Part shown: positions 8,536 through 16,216 of the stretch, piece after piece
Position numbering within the stretch: the stretch's first letter is position 1
How the letters are laid out: every line of letters starts with the position of its first letter
Origin: Dyadobacter sp. MSC1_007
GTDB taxonomy: Bacteria; Bacteroidota; Bacteroidia; Cytophagales; Spirosomataceae
Assembly (NCBI RefSeq): GCF_023667495.1
Contig: NZ_JAMOZL010000003.1
Span: forward strand, 310,001 to 374,000
DNA length: 64,000 nt
Reading direction: 5' to 3'
Made by a program: the position numbers and the translations under genes
The notes under the pieces: generated by a model
What the model saw: the letters and a program-made list of their open reading frames with translations, nothing else
Databases searched by the model: none
Told to the model about the DNA's origin: nothing

Positions 8536-9069
8536 ATGGCAGTAACAAAATGGATCGTAGACCCTGCACATTCCGAAGTCCAGTTTAAGATTAAACATCT
8601 GGTCATTTCGACAATAACGGGCTCCTTCAATAACTTCGAAGGCGGCGCTACTGCGGATATGAACAACTTTGAAGACGCAGAAATCCACTTCTCTCTGGAT
8701 GTGAGCAGTATCGATACCAACGTTGAAATGCGCGATGCCCACCTGCGGTCCGCGGATTTCTTTGATGCTGAGCAATTCCCGCATATTACGTTTCAATCCA
8801 ACTATTTTCACAAAGTTAAAGGCGATAACTACAAGCTTTCTGGCCTGCTTACATTGAAAGGCATTACCAAGCCTATTGAGCTGGATGCTGAATACGGAGG
8901 CGCTGAAAAAGACGCAGATGGTAATATCAGGATCGGTTTCGAGGTAGAAGGAAGGCTGAGCCGACAGGAATTCGGGCTCAACTATATGCAACTGACCGAC
9001 TCGGGCGGATTAGTTATCGGAGAAGATGTCAAACTTATCGCAAACATCCAGCTCGTGAAACAGCAGTAA
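8536..9069 (+). CDS. YceI family lipocalin-like protein
   Basis: A 177-residue protein that starts directly with the YceI signature ('WIVDPAHSEVQFKIKHLVIS') and has no signal peptide, unlike many periplasmic members. YceI proteins form an extended beta-barrel that binds long isoprenoid or lipid ligands. Other family marks are 'ADFFDAEQFPHITFQS', 'GDNYKLSGLLTLKGITKPI' and the C-terminal 'VKLIANIQLVK' strand. It is a single gene followed by a good intrinsic terminator. The ligand and role are not known; the cytoplasmic prediction rests only on the missing leader. Confidence 0.93.
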   Translation: MAVTKWIVDPAHSEVQFKIKHLVISTITGSFNNFEGGATADMNNFEDAEIHFSLDVSSIDTNVEMRDAHLRSADFFDAEQFPHITFQSNYFHKVKGDNYKLSGLLTLKGITKPIELDAEYGGAEKDADGNIRIGFEVEGRLSRQEFGLNYMQLTDSGGLVIGEDVKLIANIQLVKQQ

Positions 9070-9097
9070 CGCAGCGTTTATTTTTTCATCAACATTT

Positions 9098-9140
9098 AAT
9101 ACCCGGCACGAACCGAAACGCGGCATGCCGGGTATTTTTG
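9098..9140 (+). terminator. Intrinsic terminator after the yceI-like gene
   Basis: AATACCCGGCA (9098-9108) pairs perfectly with TGCCGGGTATT (9126-9136), followed by TTTG. It is placed 29 bp after the stop codon of the YceI gene. Confidence 0.85.
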
Positions 9141-9203
9141 TATATCAATAGAAACGAAAGCCTCCTGTCTTATAATAGAACCTAACCTCGCCACAAGCGC
9201 CAC

Positions 9204-10556
9204 ATGAAATTTCTACGGATTGTATTGAAAGTTATCGGAGTATTTCTGCTGCTCCTGATCGCTATTATCGCCACCATGATCACCACCATGGACCACACGC
9301 CCTACAAGGACATGGCATATTATAAAGAGTGGAAACAGATCGTTGGCGGTGTAAAAGCGGACACTATCGGTTCATCCGACACCTTGCTGGCTGGTTGGGC
9401 CAAAGTTAATATTACGCCTTCGTCGCCTACTCCTACGGCCGGTTACGGCAACAGGCGCGGCAAGCTTTACACCGCTGTGCACGACTCCGTATATGTACGC
9501 GCGATGGTGGTTGACAACGGTCATACCAGGGCTGCGATCATCGCTGCCGATCTGCTGATCATTCCGCCAACGGTGATCAAGGCATTGCGGGAGAAGCTGA
9601 CGCCGCAGGATATTCCGTTCGAAAAGATCTATTTTGGCGCTACGCATAGCCATAATAGTGTAGGTGGTTGGGGAACAGGCGTTTCATCGCTTTTTTTCTC
9701 AGGTAAATATGACCCTGCAACGGTCGAAAGGCTGGCCAACGCATTCCACCGAGCGATTAGCGAAGCACAGAAAAGTGCGGAGCCCGTTAAATTGACTTAT
9801 ATGGAATCTCTGGATTCGATCGACATCAGGAACCGCCTTGTGGGTGATCAAGGGGGAATCGATCCGGAAATACGCTCTGCCGCATTTGTGAAAAAGAATG
9901 GTGAAAAGGCGATTCTGAGCTCTTTCGCGGCACATTCGACGGTTTTGAATTCCAAAAACATCGTGTTGTCGCGTGATTACCCTGGTGCGCTTGTGGATTC
10001 TCTTGAAAAAGGACGCTACAATTTCGCCATGTACATGGCTGGCGCTGTCGGCAGTATGGGCCCGATCGAAAAGGGTACTGATGATTTTGACGAGGTCAAA
10101 AACCAGGCCTATGGTGTGCAGAATGCATTACTATCTCCCAATACAATCAAGGAAGATGCGAAAGGTGCTGTTGTGGAAGCCATTACGCTGCCTCTGCCTC
10201 TCCGCGAGCCCTCACCCCGGATCACGATGGGGATTGTGCTGCGGCCTTGGGTATTTAAAAAAGCATTTGGCGAATATCCTGTTTTTGTCAAAGCATTACG
10301 GATCGGGAATATTTTGATGGTAGGCATGCCCTGCGACTTCTCAGGCGAACTGGTTGCTGAGCTCGATGCTTATGCCAAAACAAAGGGATTAAACCTCATG
10401 GTCACCAGCTTCAATGGCGGCTATATCGGCTATATTACCCACGACAAGTATTTCGACCGCGATTTGTACGAAACCAAAACCATGAGCTGGTATGGCCCTT
10501 ACAATGGCGCGTATTTGCAGGAAGTGATTAAAGATATTATTGATAAATTATCCTAA
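9204..10556 (+). CDS. Neutral/alkaline ceramidase-like amidohydrolase, membrane-anchored
   Basis: A 450-residue protein with an N-terminal membrane anchor or uncleaved leader (about residues 5-27). It is followed by the neutral/alkaline non-lysosomal ceramidase N-terminal fold: 'GWAKVNITPSSPTPTAGYG', 'AIIAADLLIIPP', the metal-binding 'GATHSHNS' (His148 and His150) and a further His near 245 in 'SFAAHST'. At 450 residues it is shorter than full two-domain ceramidases, lacking the C-terminal Ig-like domain. Ceramidases hydrolyse the amide of ceramide; many bacterial relatives have unproven substrates. A Gfo/Idh/MocA gene follows 9 bp later, so the two are probably co-transcribed, which suggests a sugar or glycoconjugate context instead. 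Fold call firm, substrate uncertain. Confidence 0.8.
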   Translation: MKFLRIVLKVIGVFLLLLIAIIATMITTMDHTPYKDMAYYKEWKQIVGGVKADTIGSSDTLLAGWAKVNITPSSPTPTAGYGNRRGKLYTAVHDSVYVRAMVVDNGHTRAAIIAADLLIIPPTVIKALREKLTPQDIPFEKIYFGATHSHNSVGGWGTGVSSLFFSGKYDPATVERLANAFHRAISEAQKSAEPVKLTYMESLDSIDIRNRLVGDQGGIDPEIRSAAFVKKNGEKAILSSFAAHSTVLNSKNIVLSRDYPGALVDSLEKGRYNFAMYMAGAVGSMGPIEKGTDDFDEVKNQAYGVQNALLSPNTIKEDAKGAVVEAITLPLPLREPSPRITMGIVLRPWVFKKAFGEYPVFVKALRIGNILMVGMPCDFSGELVAELDAYAKTKGLNLMVTSFNGGYIGYITHDKYFDRDLYETKTMSWYGPYNGAYLQEVIKDIIDKLS

Positions 10557-10565
10557 ACCGTGACT

Positions 10566-11654
10566 ATGATGAAAACATTTGCATTACTTTTTCTCGCATT
10601 ACTGAGTTTGCCTTCCATGGCGCAAAAGCCCGTACGTGTGGCGGTGGCAGGGTTGAGTCACGGCCATGTGGGCTGGATTTTTAACCGAAAGGACAAAACG
10701 GATATTCAGCTGGTCGGTATTTACGAGACTAATCCTGATCTGGTGAAACAGTTTACGGAGCGTTATAAGCTCGATCCCAAACTGTTTTATTCTGACCTTA
10801 ATAAAATGCTGGATGAGACGAAACCGGAGGCTGTGTCTGCATTCGGTGCTATCAGCGACCACGTGATAGTTGTGCGTGCTTGTGCGCCCAGGAAAATCAA
10901 TGTGATGGTTGAAAAGCCGCTTGCCACCACTTTTGCTGATGCCAAGGAAATCCAGAAACTGGCCGCGCAAAACAATATTCAGGTGCTGACCAACTACGAA
11001 ACATCCTGGTATGCGAGCAATCAATATGTAAATAAGCTGGTAGAGGACGGAAAATTAGGCGATATCCGGAAAGTGATGGTGAATGACGGCCATCAGGGGC
11101 CACAGGAAATCGGGGTTAGCAAGGAATTTTTCGCAATCCTGACAGACCCTGCAAAGAACGGTGCAGGCGCATTGGTCGACTTTGGTTGCTATGGTGCAAA
11201 TCTGATGACCTGGTTAATGAAAGGGGAGCGGCCAGTTTCGATCACCGCTGTGACGCATCAGAATAAACCTGATATTTATAAAGATGTTGACGACGAGGCT
11301 TCCATTATCCTGCAATATCCAAAGGCACAATGCATTATCCAGGGCTCATGGAACTGGTCGTTTGCGCGCAAGGACATGGAAGTGTATGGCAACAAAGGAT
11401 ATGCCATCGCCGTAAACCCAACGGTAGTGAGGCAGCGGTTGCAGGATAAATCGCCGGAGGAAACCATCAAACTCGATCCGCGTCCCGCACCGCATACTGA
11501 TCCATTTTCCGTTTTGGCTGACGTCGTACAGGGTCGGCTTAAACTCGATCAGAATGATTTGTACGGGTTACCGGTGAATGTGACCGTCGTGGAGATACTG
11601 GAAACAGCAAAAGAATCTGCTAAATCCGGTAAAACGATTTTTTTGAAGAAGTAA
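10566..11654 (+). CDS. Exported Gfo/Idh/MocA family oxidoreductase
   Basis: A 362-residue NAD(P)-dependent oxidoreductase with a Sec-type leader ('TFALLFLALLSLPSMAQ'), unusual for the superfamily but common in Bacteroidota members. It has an N-terminal Rossmann domain ('VAVAGLSHGHVGW', then 'VMVEKPLATTFADAKEI' with the family's EKP motif) and a C-terminal GFO_IDH_MocA_C domain. The ATG at 10566 is chosen over an in-frame GTG at 10560; an ATG at 10569 is equally possible. It lies just after the ceramidase-like gene, with the thioesterase gene just after it. The substrate is not predictable; sugars or inositols are usual. A leader implies periplasmic location, where a tightly bound cofactor would be needed. 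Confidence 0.87.
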   Translation: MMKTFALLFLALLSLPSMAQKPVRVAVAGLSHGHVGWIFNRKDKTDIQLVGIYETNPDLVKQFTERYKLDPKLFYSDLNKMLDETKPEAVSAFGAISDHVIVVRACAPRKINVMVEKPLATTFADAKEIQKLAAQNNIQVLTNYETSWYASNQYVNKLVEDGKLGDIRKVMVNDGHQGPQEIGVSKEFFAILTDPAKNGAGALVDFGCYGANLMTWLMKGERPVSITAVTHQNKPDIYKDVDDEASIILQYPKAQCIIQGSWNWSFARKDMEVYGNKGYAIAVNPTVVRQRLQDKSPEETIKLDPRPAPHTDPFSVLADVVQGRLKLDQNDLYGLPVNVTVVEILETAKESAKSGKTIFLKK

Positions 11655-11663
11655 TTGGATAAT

Positions 11664-12221
11664 ATGGAACCGAGATCGGTCAGTTTTTCACAAACCACCC
11701 TCACAGAATTAATGATCCCCGCCTATGCCAACTTTGGCGGGAAAATACACGGGGGCATATTGCTGTCGCTGATCGATAAGGTGGCCTACGCCTGTGCATC
11801 GCGGCATGCCGGGACATATTGCGTGACGGTTTCTGTCGACGCGGTTGATTTTTTGGAACCGGTGGAAGTGGGTGACCTGGTGTCCTTGCATGCTTCTGTT
11901 AACTATGTGGGCAGGACGTCGCTGGTTGTGGGCATCCGCGTGGTGGCCGAAAACGTCAAAAATAGGAGCGTTCGGCATACCAATACTTCCTACGTAACCA
12001 TGGTTGCAAAAGGCGATGACGATAAGCCGGCGGTTGTACCCGAACTGGTGTTGGAAAATGAAGACGATGCCAGGAGATTCCTCGAAGCGATCAAGCGACG
12101 AGAGCTGAAAGAGAAATACCGCGATGCATTCGACAATGCCAAAACACGGCTCGATGTCCCCGAAAACCTCGATAAGTTGGCCAATCAGCGGTGCGTGATC
12201 GGGTATGATCCGGGTGTGTGA
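11664..12221 (+). CDS. Acyl-CoA thioesterase, hotdog fold (YciA/BFIT type)
   Basis: A 185-residue protein. The first 130 residues form a single hotdog domain with the typical start 'ANFGGKIHGGILLSLIDKVA', whose Asp belongs to the active-site helix. It continues with 'TVSVDAVDFLEPVEVGDLV' and 'NTSYVTMVAKG'. A charged, helical tail of about 50 residues follows ('EDDARRFLEAIKRRELKEKY'). The family hydrolyses fatty acyl-CoAs to free acids and CoA and works as a hexamer. The ATG at 11664 is used; a TTG at 11655 abuts the preceding stop codon. It probably belongs to the same transcript as the two upstream genes, although a metabolic link is not obvious. Confidence 0.9.
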   Translation: MEPRSVSFSQTTLTELMIPAYANFGGKIHGGILLSLIDKVAYACASRHAGTYCVTVSVDAVDFLEPVEVGDLVSLHASVNYVGRTSLVVGIRVVAENVKNRSVRHTNTSYVTMVAKGDDDKPAVVPELVLENEDDARRFLEAIKRRELKEKYRDAFDNAKTRLDVPENLDKLANQRCVIGYDPGV

Positions 12222-12260
12222 GGGGGGTATTAAATAATCAGCACCGGGCACGAATGTCAC

Positions 12261-12426
12261 TGTCATCCTGAGCGCGAACGTTGCTGTCATCCTGAGCGCA
12301 GTCGAAGGATAGTTGCGACAACGCCTACATCCTTCGTCTGCGCTCAGGATGACAATACCGACTGCGCTTAAGGCGACAATACCGACTGCTCAGGATGACA
12401 ATAACGACTCCGCTCAGCGTGACAAA
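12261..12426. repeat. REP-like array (TGTCATCCTGAGCG family)
   Basis: TGTCATCCTGAGCGC occurs at 12261-12275 and 12285-12299. The 26 bases 12285-12310 are repeated in inverted orientation at 12329-12354 with one mismatch, giving a long hairpin over an 18-nt loop. Three more, increasingly degenerate inverted copies follow with a period near 24 bp (around 12363, 12386 and 12408). The array fills the gap between convergent genes. This motif family recurs in intergenic regions of many bacterial genomes. Confidence 0.88.
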
Positions 12427-12432
12427 ATCGTT

Positions 12433-13998
12433 CTAGAACCCAAACAACCCTCCGCCGGTTTTTCGGGTGCGGGTCGTTTTTCCAAAAAGCATTCCGAATA
12501 CACCGCGTACCACCTCGCGCCCTATTTGTTTGGCGAGCGGCGAATTCAATGCGTCCGAGATCATACTTGTTTGTTCTTTCTCTTTTTTGGCCTCCGTTTT
12601 AGCCTCAACTTCCGCTTCCTTAGCCTGTGCTTCCACACGGGCCTGCTCTTCCATGCGTTTCGTCAGGATTTCGTAGGCACTTTCCGGGTCAACAGGATCT
12701 TTGTATTTGGAATAGAGATCCGAATTCCGAACGTGATTGTCATAATCGGCCTGTGCCATAGGACCCATAACGGAGGCCGGGGGCATCAAATGCGTGGCCG
12801 CGACCTCGGTAGGAATACCTTTTTCATTCAATACGGTGATCAATGCCTGTCCGATACCTAATGTGGTCAATATTTGATCAATGGTATAAAAATCGGACTT
12901 GGGATAGGTCTTTACAGTCTGTTTCAAGGCTTCTGCATCCTGGGGCGTAAATGCGCGCAGCACGTGCTGGACGCGGTTACCAAGCTGGCTAAGCACCGAA
13001 ACCGGCACATCCTGGGCCATTTGTGTGCAGAAGAAGATACCGACGCCTTTGGAACGGATCAGCCGCACTACCTGCTCGATCTGATCCATAAATGCCCTTG
13101 GAGCATCTTTAAAAAGCAAATGCGCTTCGTCGAGGAAGAAAACCAGTTTAGGCTTGTCCAGGTCACCTGCCTCGGGAAGTTTGTGGTACAATTCGGCAAG
13201 CAGGCTTAGCATAAATGTCGAGAACAATGCAGGCTTGTCCTGCACGTCGGATACATTCAACAGGCTTATAATGCCCTGCCCATCCACTTTATTGATGAGG
13301 TCGGTAATGTCAAAAGATCTTTCCCCGAAAATGCTGCCTACGCCTTGTTGTTCCAGTGCAACGATTTTCCGGAGGATGGTACCAGCAGTCGAAGCGGATA
13401 TGGTGCCGTAATCACTTTTGATCTCGGCTGCACCGGGGCCTTCCGCCAGGTAATTAAGGACTTTTTTGAGGTCGTTAAGGTCCACCATTGGCAAATCCTT
13501 ATCATCGGCATATTTAAACAGAATGGCGAGCACGCCGGCTTGCGTTTCATTCAGTTCGAAGATTTTTGAAAGTAAAATAGGGCCAAATTCCAGGACCGTT
13601 GCGCGCATTTGTGACCCTTTTTGTCCGCTAAGCGAATATAGCTCGACCGGGAAGCCCTTCGGCTCGAAAACAGTGCCCAATGCTTGCGAACGTTCCTCCA
13701 GCGCCGCATTGGTTTTGCCAGGCTGCGCAATGCCGGAAAGGTCGCCTTTGATATCGGACATAAAAACCGGAACGCCTGCCGCTGAAAGCTGTTCAGCCAG
13801 CACTTGTAACGTTCTTGTCTTTCCGGATCCAGTGGCGCCGGCCACCAGTCCGTGGCGGTTCATCATGCGCAGCGGGAGATTGACGCGCGCCTCCCCGACG
13901 ATCTCTCCGTTCAGGATGGCGGATCCCAGGTGAATTACAGGTTTGTCAGTTTGATAGGATTTCTGAATTGCTGCAATAAATTGTTCTTTATTTGACAC
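12433..13998 (-). CDS. HerA-like ATPase (DUF853 helicase family)
   Basis: A 521-residue P-loop ATPase of the FtsK/HerA superfamily. Walker A is 'GATGSGKT' at residues 54-61, and Walker B with the catalytic Glu is 'KLVFFLDEAHLLF' near residues 284-296. An arginine-rich sensor region follows ('VVRLIRSKGVGIFFCTQ'). The C-terminal 70 residues are rich in Glu, Ala and Lys and predicted coiled ('EAQAKEAEVEAKTEAKKE'), ending in a Gly/Phe-rich tail. DUF853 proteins are thought to be DNA or protein translocases; their role is unproven. Start is GTG at 13998. It is a single gene divergent from the alpha-E/Anbu pair, with the REP array at its 3' end. Confidence 0.92.
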   Translation of the reverse strand: MSNKEQFIAAIQKSYQTDKPVIHLGSAILNGEIVGEARVNLPLRMMNRHGLVAGATGSGKTRTLQVLAEQLSAAGVPVFMSDIKGDLSGIAQPGKTNAALEERSQALGTVFEPKGFPVELYSLSGQKGSQMRATVLEFGPILLSKIFELNETQAGVLAILFKYADDKDLPMVDLNDLKKVLNYLAEGPGAAEIKSDYGTISASTAGTILRKIVALEQQGVGSIFGERSFDITDLINKVDGQGIISLLNVSDVQDKPALFSTFMLSLLAELYHKLPEAGDLDKPKLVFFLDEAHLLFKDAPRAFMDQIEQVVRLIRSKGVGIFFCTQMAQDVPVSVLSQLGNRVQHVLRAFTPQDAEALKQTVKTYPKSDFYTIDQILTTLGIGQALITVLNEKGIPTEVAATHLMPPASVMGPMAQADYDNHVRNSDLYSKYKDPVDPESAYEILTKRMEEQARVEAQAKEAEVEAKTEAKKEKEQTSMISDALNSPLAKQIGREVVRGVFGMLFGKTTRTRKTGGGLFGF

Positions 13999-14218
13999 TG
14001 GGTATACGGGTTATAGTTTATGACGAGTTAATTTACAAAAATTAAATGTTTCGGGAAGATTCCAAGCCTGGTACCGGATTTTTAGTTGAATGATACTCTT
14101 TAAGGAATTAATATTACTTTTCGCATATCCTTGTATTTGCAAAATTTTATTAGGTATTTTGGTGTAATCACTTTATGATTATTCTGATTAGACATTTTAA
14201 AGACAATACTTTCCGTTT

Positions 14219-15235
14219 ATGCTGAGTCGAGTTGCGAATTCAATTTACTGGATGAACCGCTATATGGAGCGGGTTGAGAATTATGCACGTTTTGTCGGAG
14301 TTAACTTTAACCTCGCCCTGGATCTCCCACCCGATGTGGACGAGCAATGGGAGCCGCTTTTGATCGCAACCGCAGACCATTTCCTTTTTTACAAATATTA
14401 CGATAAGCCTACGAAAGAGGATGTGATCCATTTCATGACCTTCGATAAACGGAACCCCAATTCGATTATCAGTTGCTTATACGAGGCCCGCGAGAACGCG
14501 CGTACCATACGTGAAACGATCTCAAAGGAGATGTGGGAGAGTATTAATACCTTCTATTTGTCCATTAAAGGTACTTCCCCGGATGATTTCAGGAATATGG
14601 ACCATATGCAGTCCTATTTCACCGACATCCGTAAAAGCTGCCAGCTTTTTCACGGGGTTGTGGATGCGTCCATTACTCGCAACGAGGCGTGGCACTTTGG
14701 CAGGCTTGGCCGGCATATCGAGCGTGCCGACAAATGCTCCCGCTTTCTGGACGTGAAATATTTTACGCTTTTGCAGGATTCAGGGACTTCCGGTTCTACA
14801 CTCGATCTGATGTTGTGGACCGCGGTTTTAAAATCCGTGAGCGCCTATAACATGTACCGTCAGACACATCGTGCACTTACGCCGATGAATATCGTAGCTT
14901 TCCTCATCCTGGACAAGCTGTTTCCAAGATCGATCGCCTATTGTGTCCGTCAGGCGGAACTATCGCTTTATGCCATTGCAGGTTCTATTCCGGAGCGCGG
15001 TTACACCAACCCGGCTGAGCGTGCATTGAGCAAGATCCGTAGCGAACTGGAATTCACTGATGTGGAAGATGTTTTCAAGATGGGTTTGCACCAATACCTG
15101 GATGAATTTCAGATCAAAAACAACGAAGTCGATACGAAGATATTCGATATGTACTTCGGATTGGAAACCGGACAGTCGCAAAGCCAGTCGATGGGACAGA
15201 CCTCGGGGCAATTCAAAAGCCAGTGGATGAACTGA
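14219..15235 (+). CDS. Alpha-E domain-containing protein (DUF403)
   Basis: A 338-residue, almost entirely helical protein starting 'MLSRVANSIYWMNRYMERVE', the diagnostic beginning of alpha-E proteins. Further marks are 'ENARTIRETISKEMWE' and 'WHFGRLGRHIERADKCSRFLDVKY'. The tail after residue 320 is Gln/Ser-rich. These proteins accompany a circularly permuted ATP-grasp, a transglutaminase and the proteasome-like Anbu peptidase in a predicted peptide tagging or processing system. Here Anbu follows 49 bp downstream, but no ATP-grasp gene is adjacent, and the upstream neighbour is the divergent HerA gene. The start is ATG at 14219, preceded by about 220 bp of AT-rich spacer. Confidence 0.93.
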   Translation: MLSRVANSIYWMNRYMERVENYARFVGVNFNLALDLPPDVDEQWEPLLIATADHFLFYKYYDKPTKEDVIHFMTFDKRNPNSIISCLYEARENARTIRETISKEMWESINTFYLSIKGTSPDDFRNMDHMQSYFTDIRKSCQLFHGVVDASITRNEAWHFGRLGRHIERADKCSRFLDVKYFTLLQDSGTSGSTLDLMLWTAVLKSVSAYNMYRQTHRALTPMNIVAFLILDKLFPRSIAYCVRQAELSLYAIAGSIPERGYTNPAERALSKIRSELEFTDVEDVFKMGLHQYLDEFQIKNNEVDTKIFDMYFGLETGQSQSQSMGQTSGQFKSQWMN

Positions 15236-15284
15236 TCAAAACTTTTATAACTTAGTGCCTTATCATCATTGAGCGCGCTAATAC

Positions 15285-16025
15285 ATGACTTATTGCCTGG
15301 GTATCAAAGTCGCATCCGGCCTTGTGGCCATTGCCGATACACGCCTTACTTCCGGAACGGAGGTTTCAACCAATAAAAAAGTTTCTGTTTACCAGTCTGA
15401 AAAGCATTCGATCTTTGTGATGACCTCGGGGTTGCGGTCGGTGCGGGACAAGGCTATTACCTACTTCAAAGAGGTGCTGGAAGAGCGGGATACCTCTTTC
15501 GACAAGTTATACAAAGCCGTGAATGCGCTGGGACAACAAGTGAGGCGGGTGGCAGAGGAAGACCGGCCGGCACTCAGCAATGCCGGGCTTATATTCAACC
15601 TGTTCGCCATAGTGGGCGGCCAGCTTGAACATGACTCGGAACATAAATTATTTTTGCTTTATCCGGAAGGGAATTGGGTCGAAGTGGGGGATGGTTCGCC
15701 GTTCATCATCATCGGGAATTCCGGCTACGGGAAACCGCTGCTTTATCGCAGTCTCAAATTCGATTCGTCCATGCAGGATGCATTGAAGATCGGGTTTCTG
15801 TCGTTCGACTCTACCCGGGTAAGCTCTAATGATGTGGACTATCCAATCGACGTCGTGCTGTATGAAAAGGACTCATTCCAGCTGGTGGAGCATCGTTTCG
15901 AGAAAGATGACCTGGATTATGTAGGTAAGCAATGGAGTGCTTTGCTGAGCAATTCGGTTCAGAAATTATCGCTGGAATGGATGGATCCGGTTTTTAATAA
16001 AATCGAAGAAACAGTAAAACAATGA
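15285..16025 (+). CDS. Anbu-type proteasome homologue (putative proteasome-type protease)
   Basis: A 246-residue Ntn-hydrolase related to HslV and proteasome beta subunits. After Met removal the N-terminus is Thr ('TYCLGIKVASG'), the expected nucleophile. The supporting Asp ('VAIADTRLTSG') and Lys ('TNKKVSVYQ') are in their usual places near mature positions 17 and 31-33. 'VMTSGLRSVRDKAITYF' matches COG3484. Anbu assembles into an open helical or lock-washer ring and may process peptides made by the associated ATP-grasp and transglutaminase system. It is 49 bp downstream of the alpha-E gene, followed by a hairpin terminator. Physiological substrates are unknown. Confidence 0.93.
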   Translation: MTYCLGIKVASGLVAIADTRLTSGTEVSTNKKVSVYQSEKHSIFVMTSGLRSVRDKAITYFKEVLEERDTSFDKLYKAVNALGQQVRRVAEEDRPALSNAGLIFNLFAIVGGQLEHDSEHKLFLLYPEGNWVEVGDGSPFIIIGNSGYGKPLLYRSLKFDSSMQDALKIGFLSFDSTRVSSNDVDYPIDVVLYEKDSFQLVEHRFEKDDLDYVGKQWSALLSNSVQKLSLEWMDPVFNKIEETVKQ

Positions 16026-16028
16026 TCC

Positions 16029-16065
16029 CGGCGGTATCAGGGTATTCCCTGACCAGCCGCCGTTT
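16029..16065 (+). terminator. Hairpin after the Anbu gene
   Basis: CGGCGG (16029-16034) pairs with CCGCCG (16057-16062). Inside it TCAGGG (16037-16042) pairs with CCCTGA (16047-16052) over a TATT loop, followed by TTT. Located 4 bp after the stop codon. Confidence 0.6.
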
Positions 16066-16159
16066 ACACCAGTTATCCTTTGAATAATCGGGGCGAATGA
16101 AAGGAGGGCAGTATGAGTCCAGAAACTCAATGTTGTTTTTTGTTTGTAGAAAAATCTAA

Positions 16160-16187
16160 TTGCAGAGAGGGAATTTTAGTATTTTTG
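16160..16187 (+). promoter_or_regulatory. Candidate Bacteroidota promoter for the GlmM-type gene
   Basis: A -7 box TATTTTTG (16180-16187, consensus TAnnTTTG) has a TTG at 16160-16162, a spacing of 17 bp. The start codon at 16217 lies 29 bp downstream of the box. AGAGGA at 16201-16206 is an unusually SD-like site ahead of the GTG. Confidence 0.5.
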
Positions 16188-16216
16188 CAACTAAACAAAA
16201 AGAGGAATTCTAGATC

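Noticed and set aside
12313..12861. Plus-strand ORF of 182 codons across the REP array and HerA gene end
   Set aside because: It begins inside the repeat array and runs antisense to the C-terminal part of the HerA-like gene; the product has no domain.
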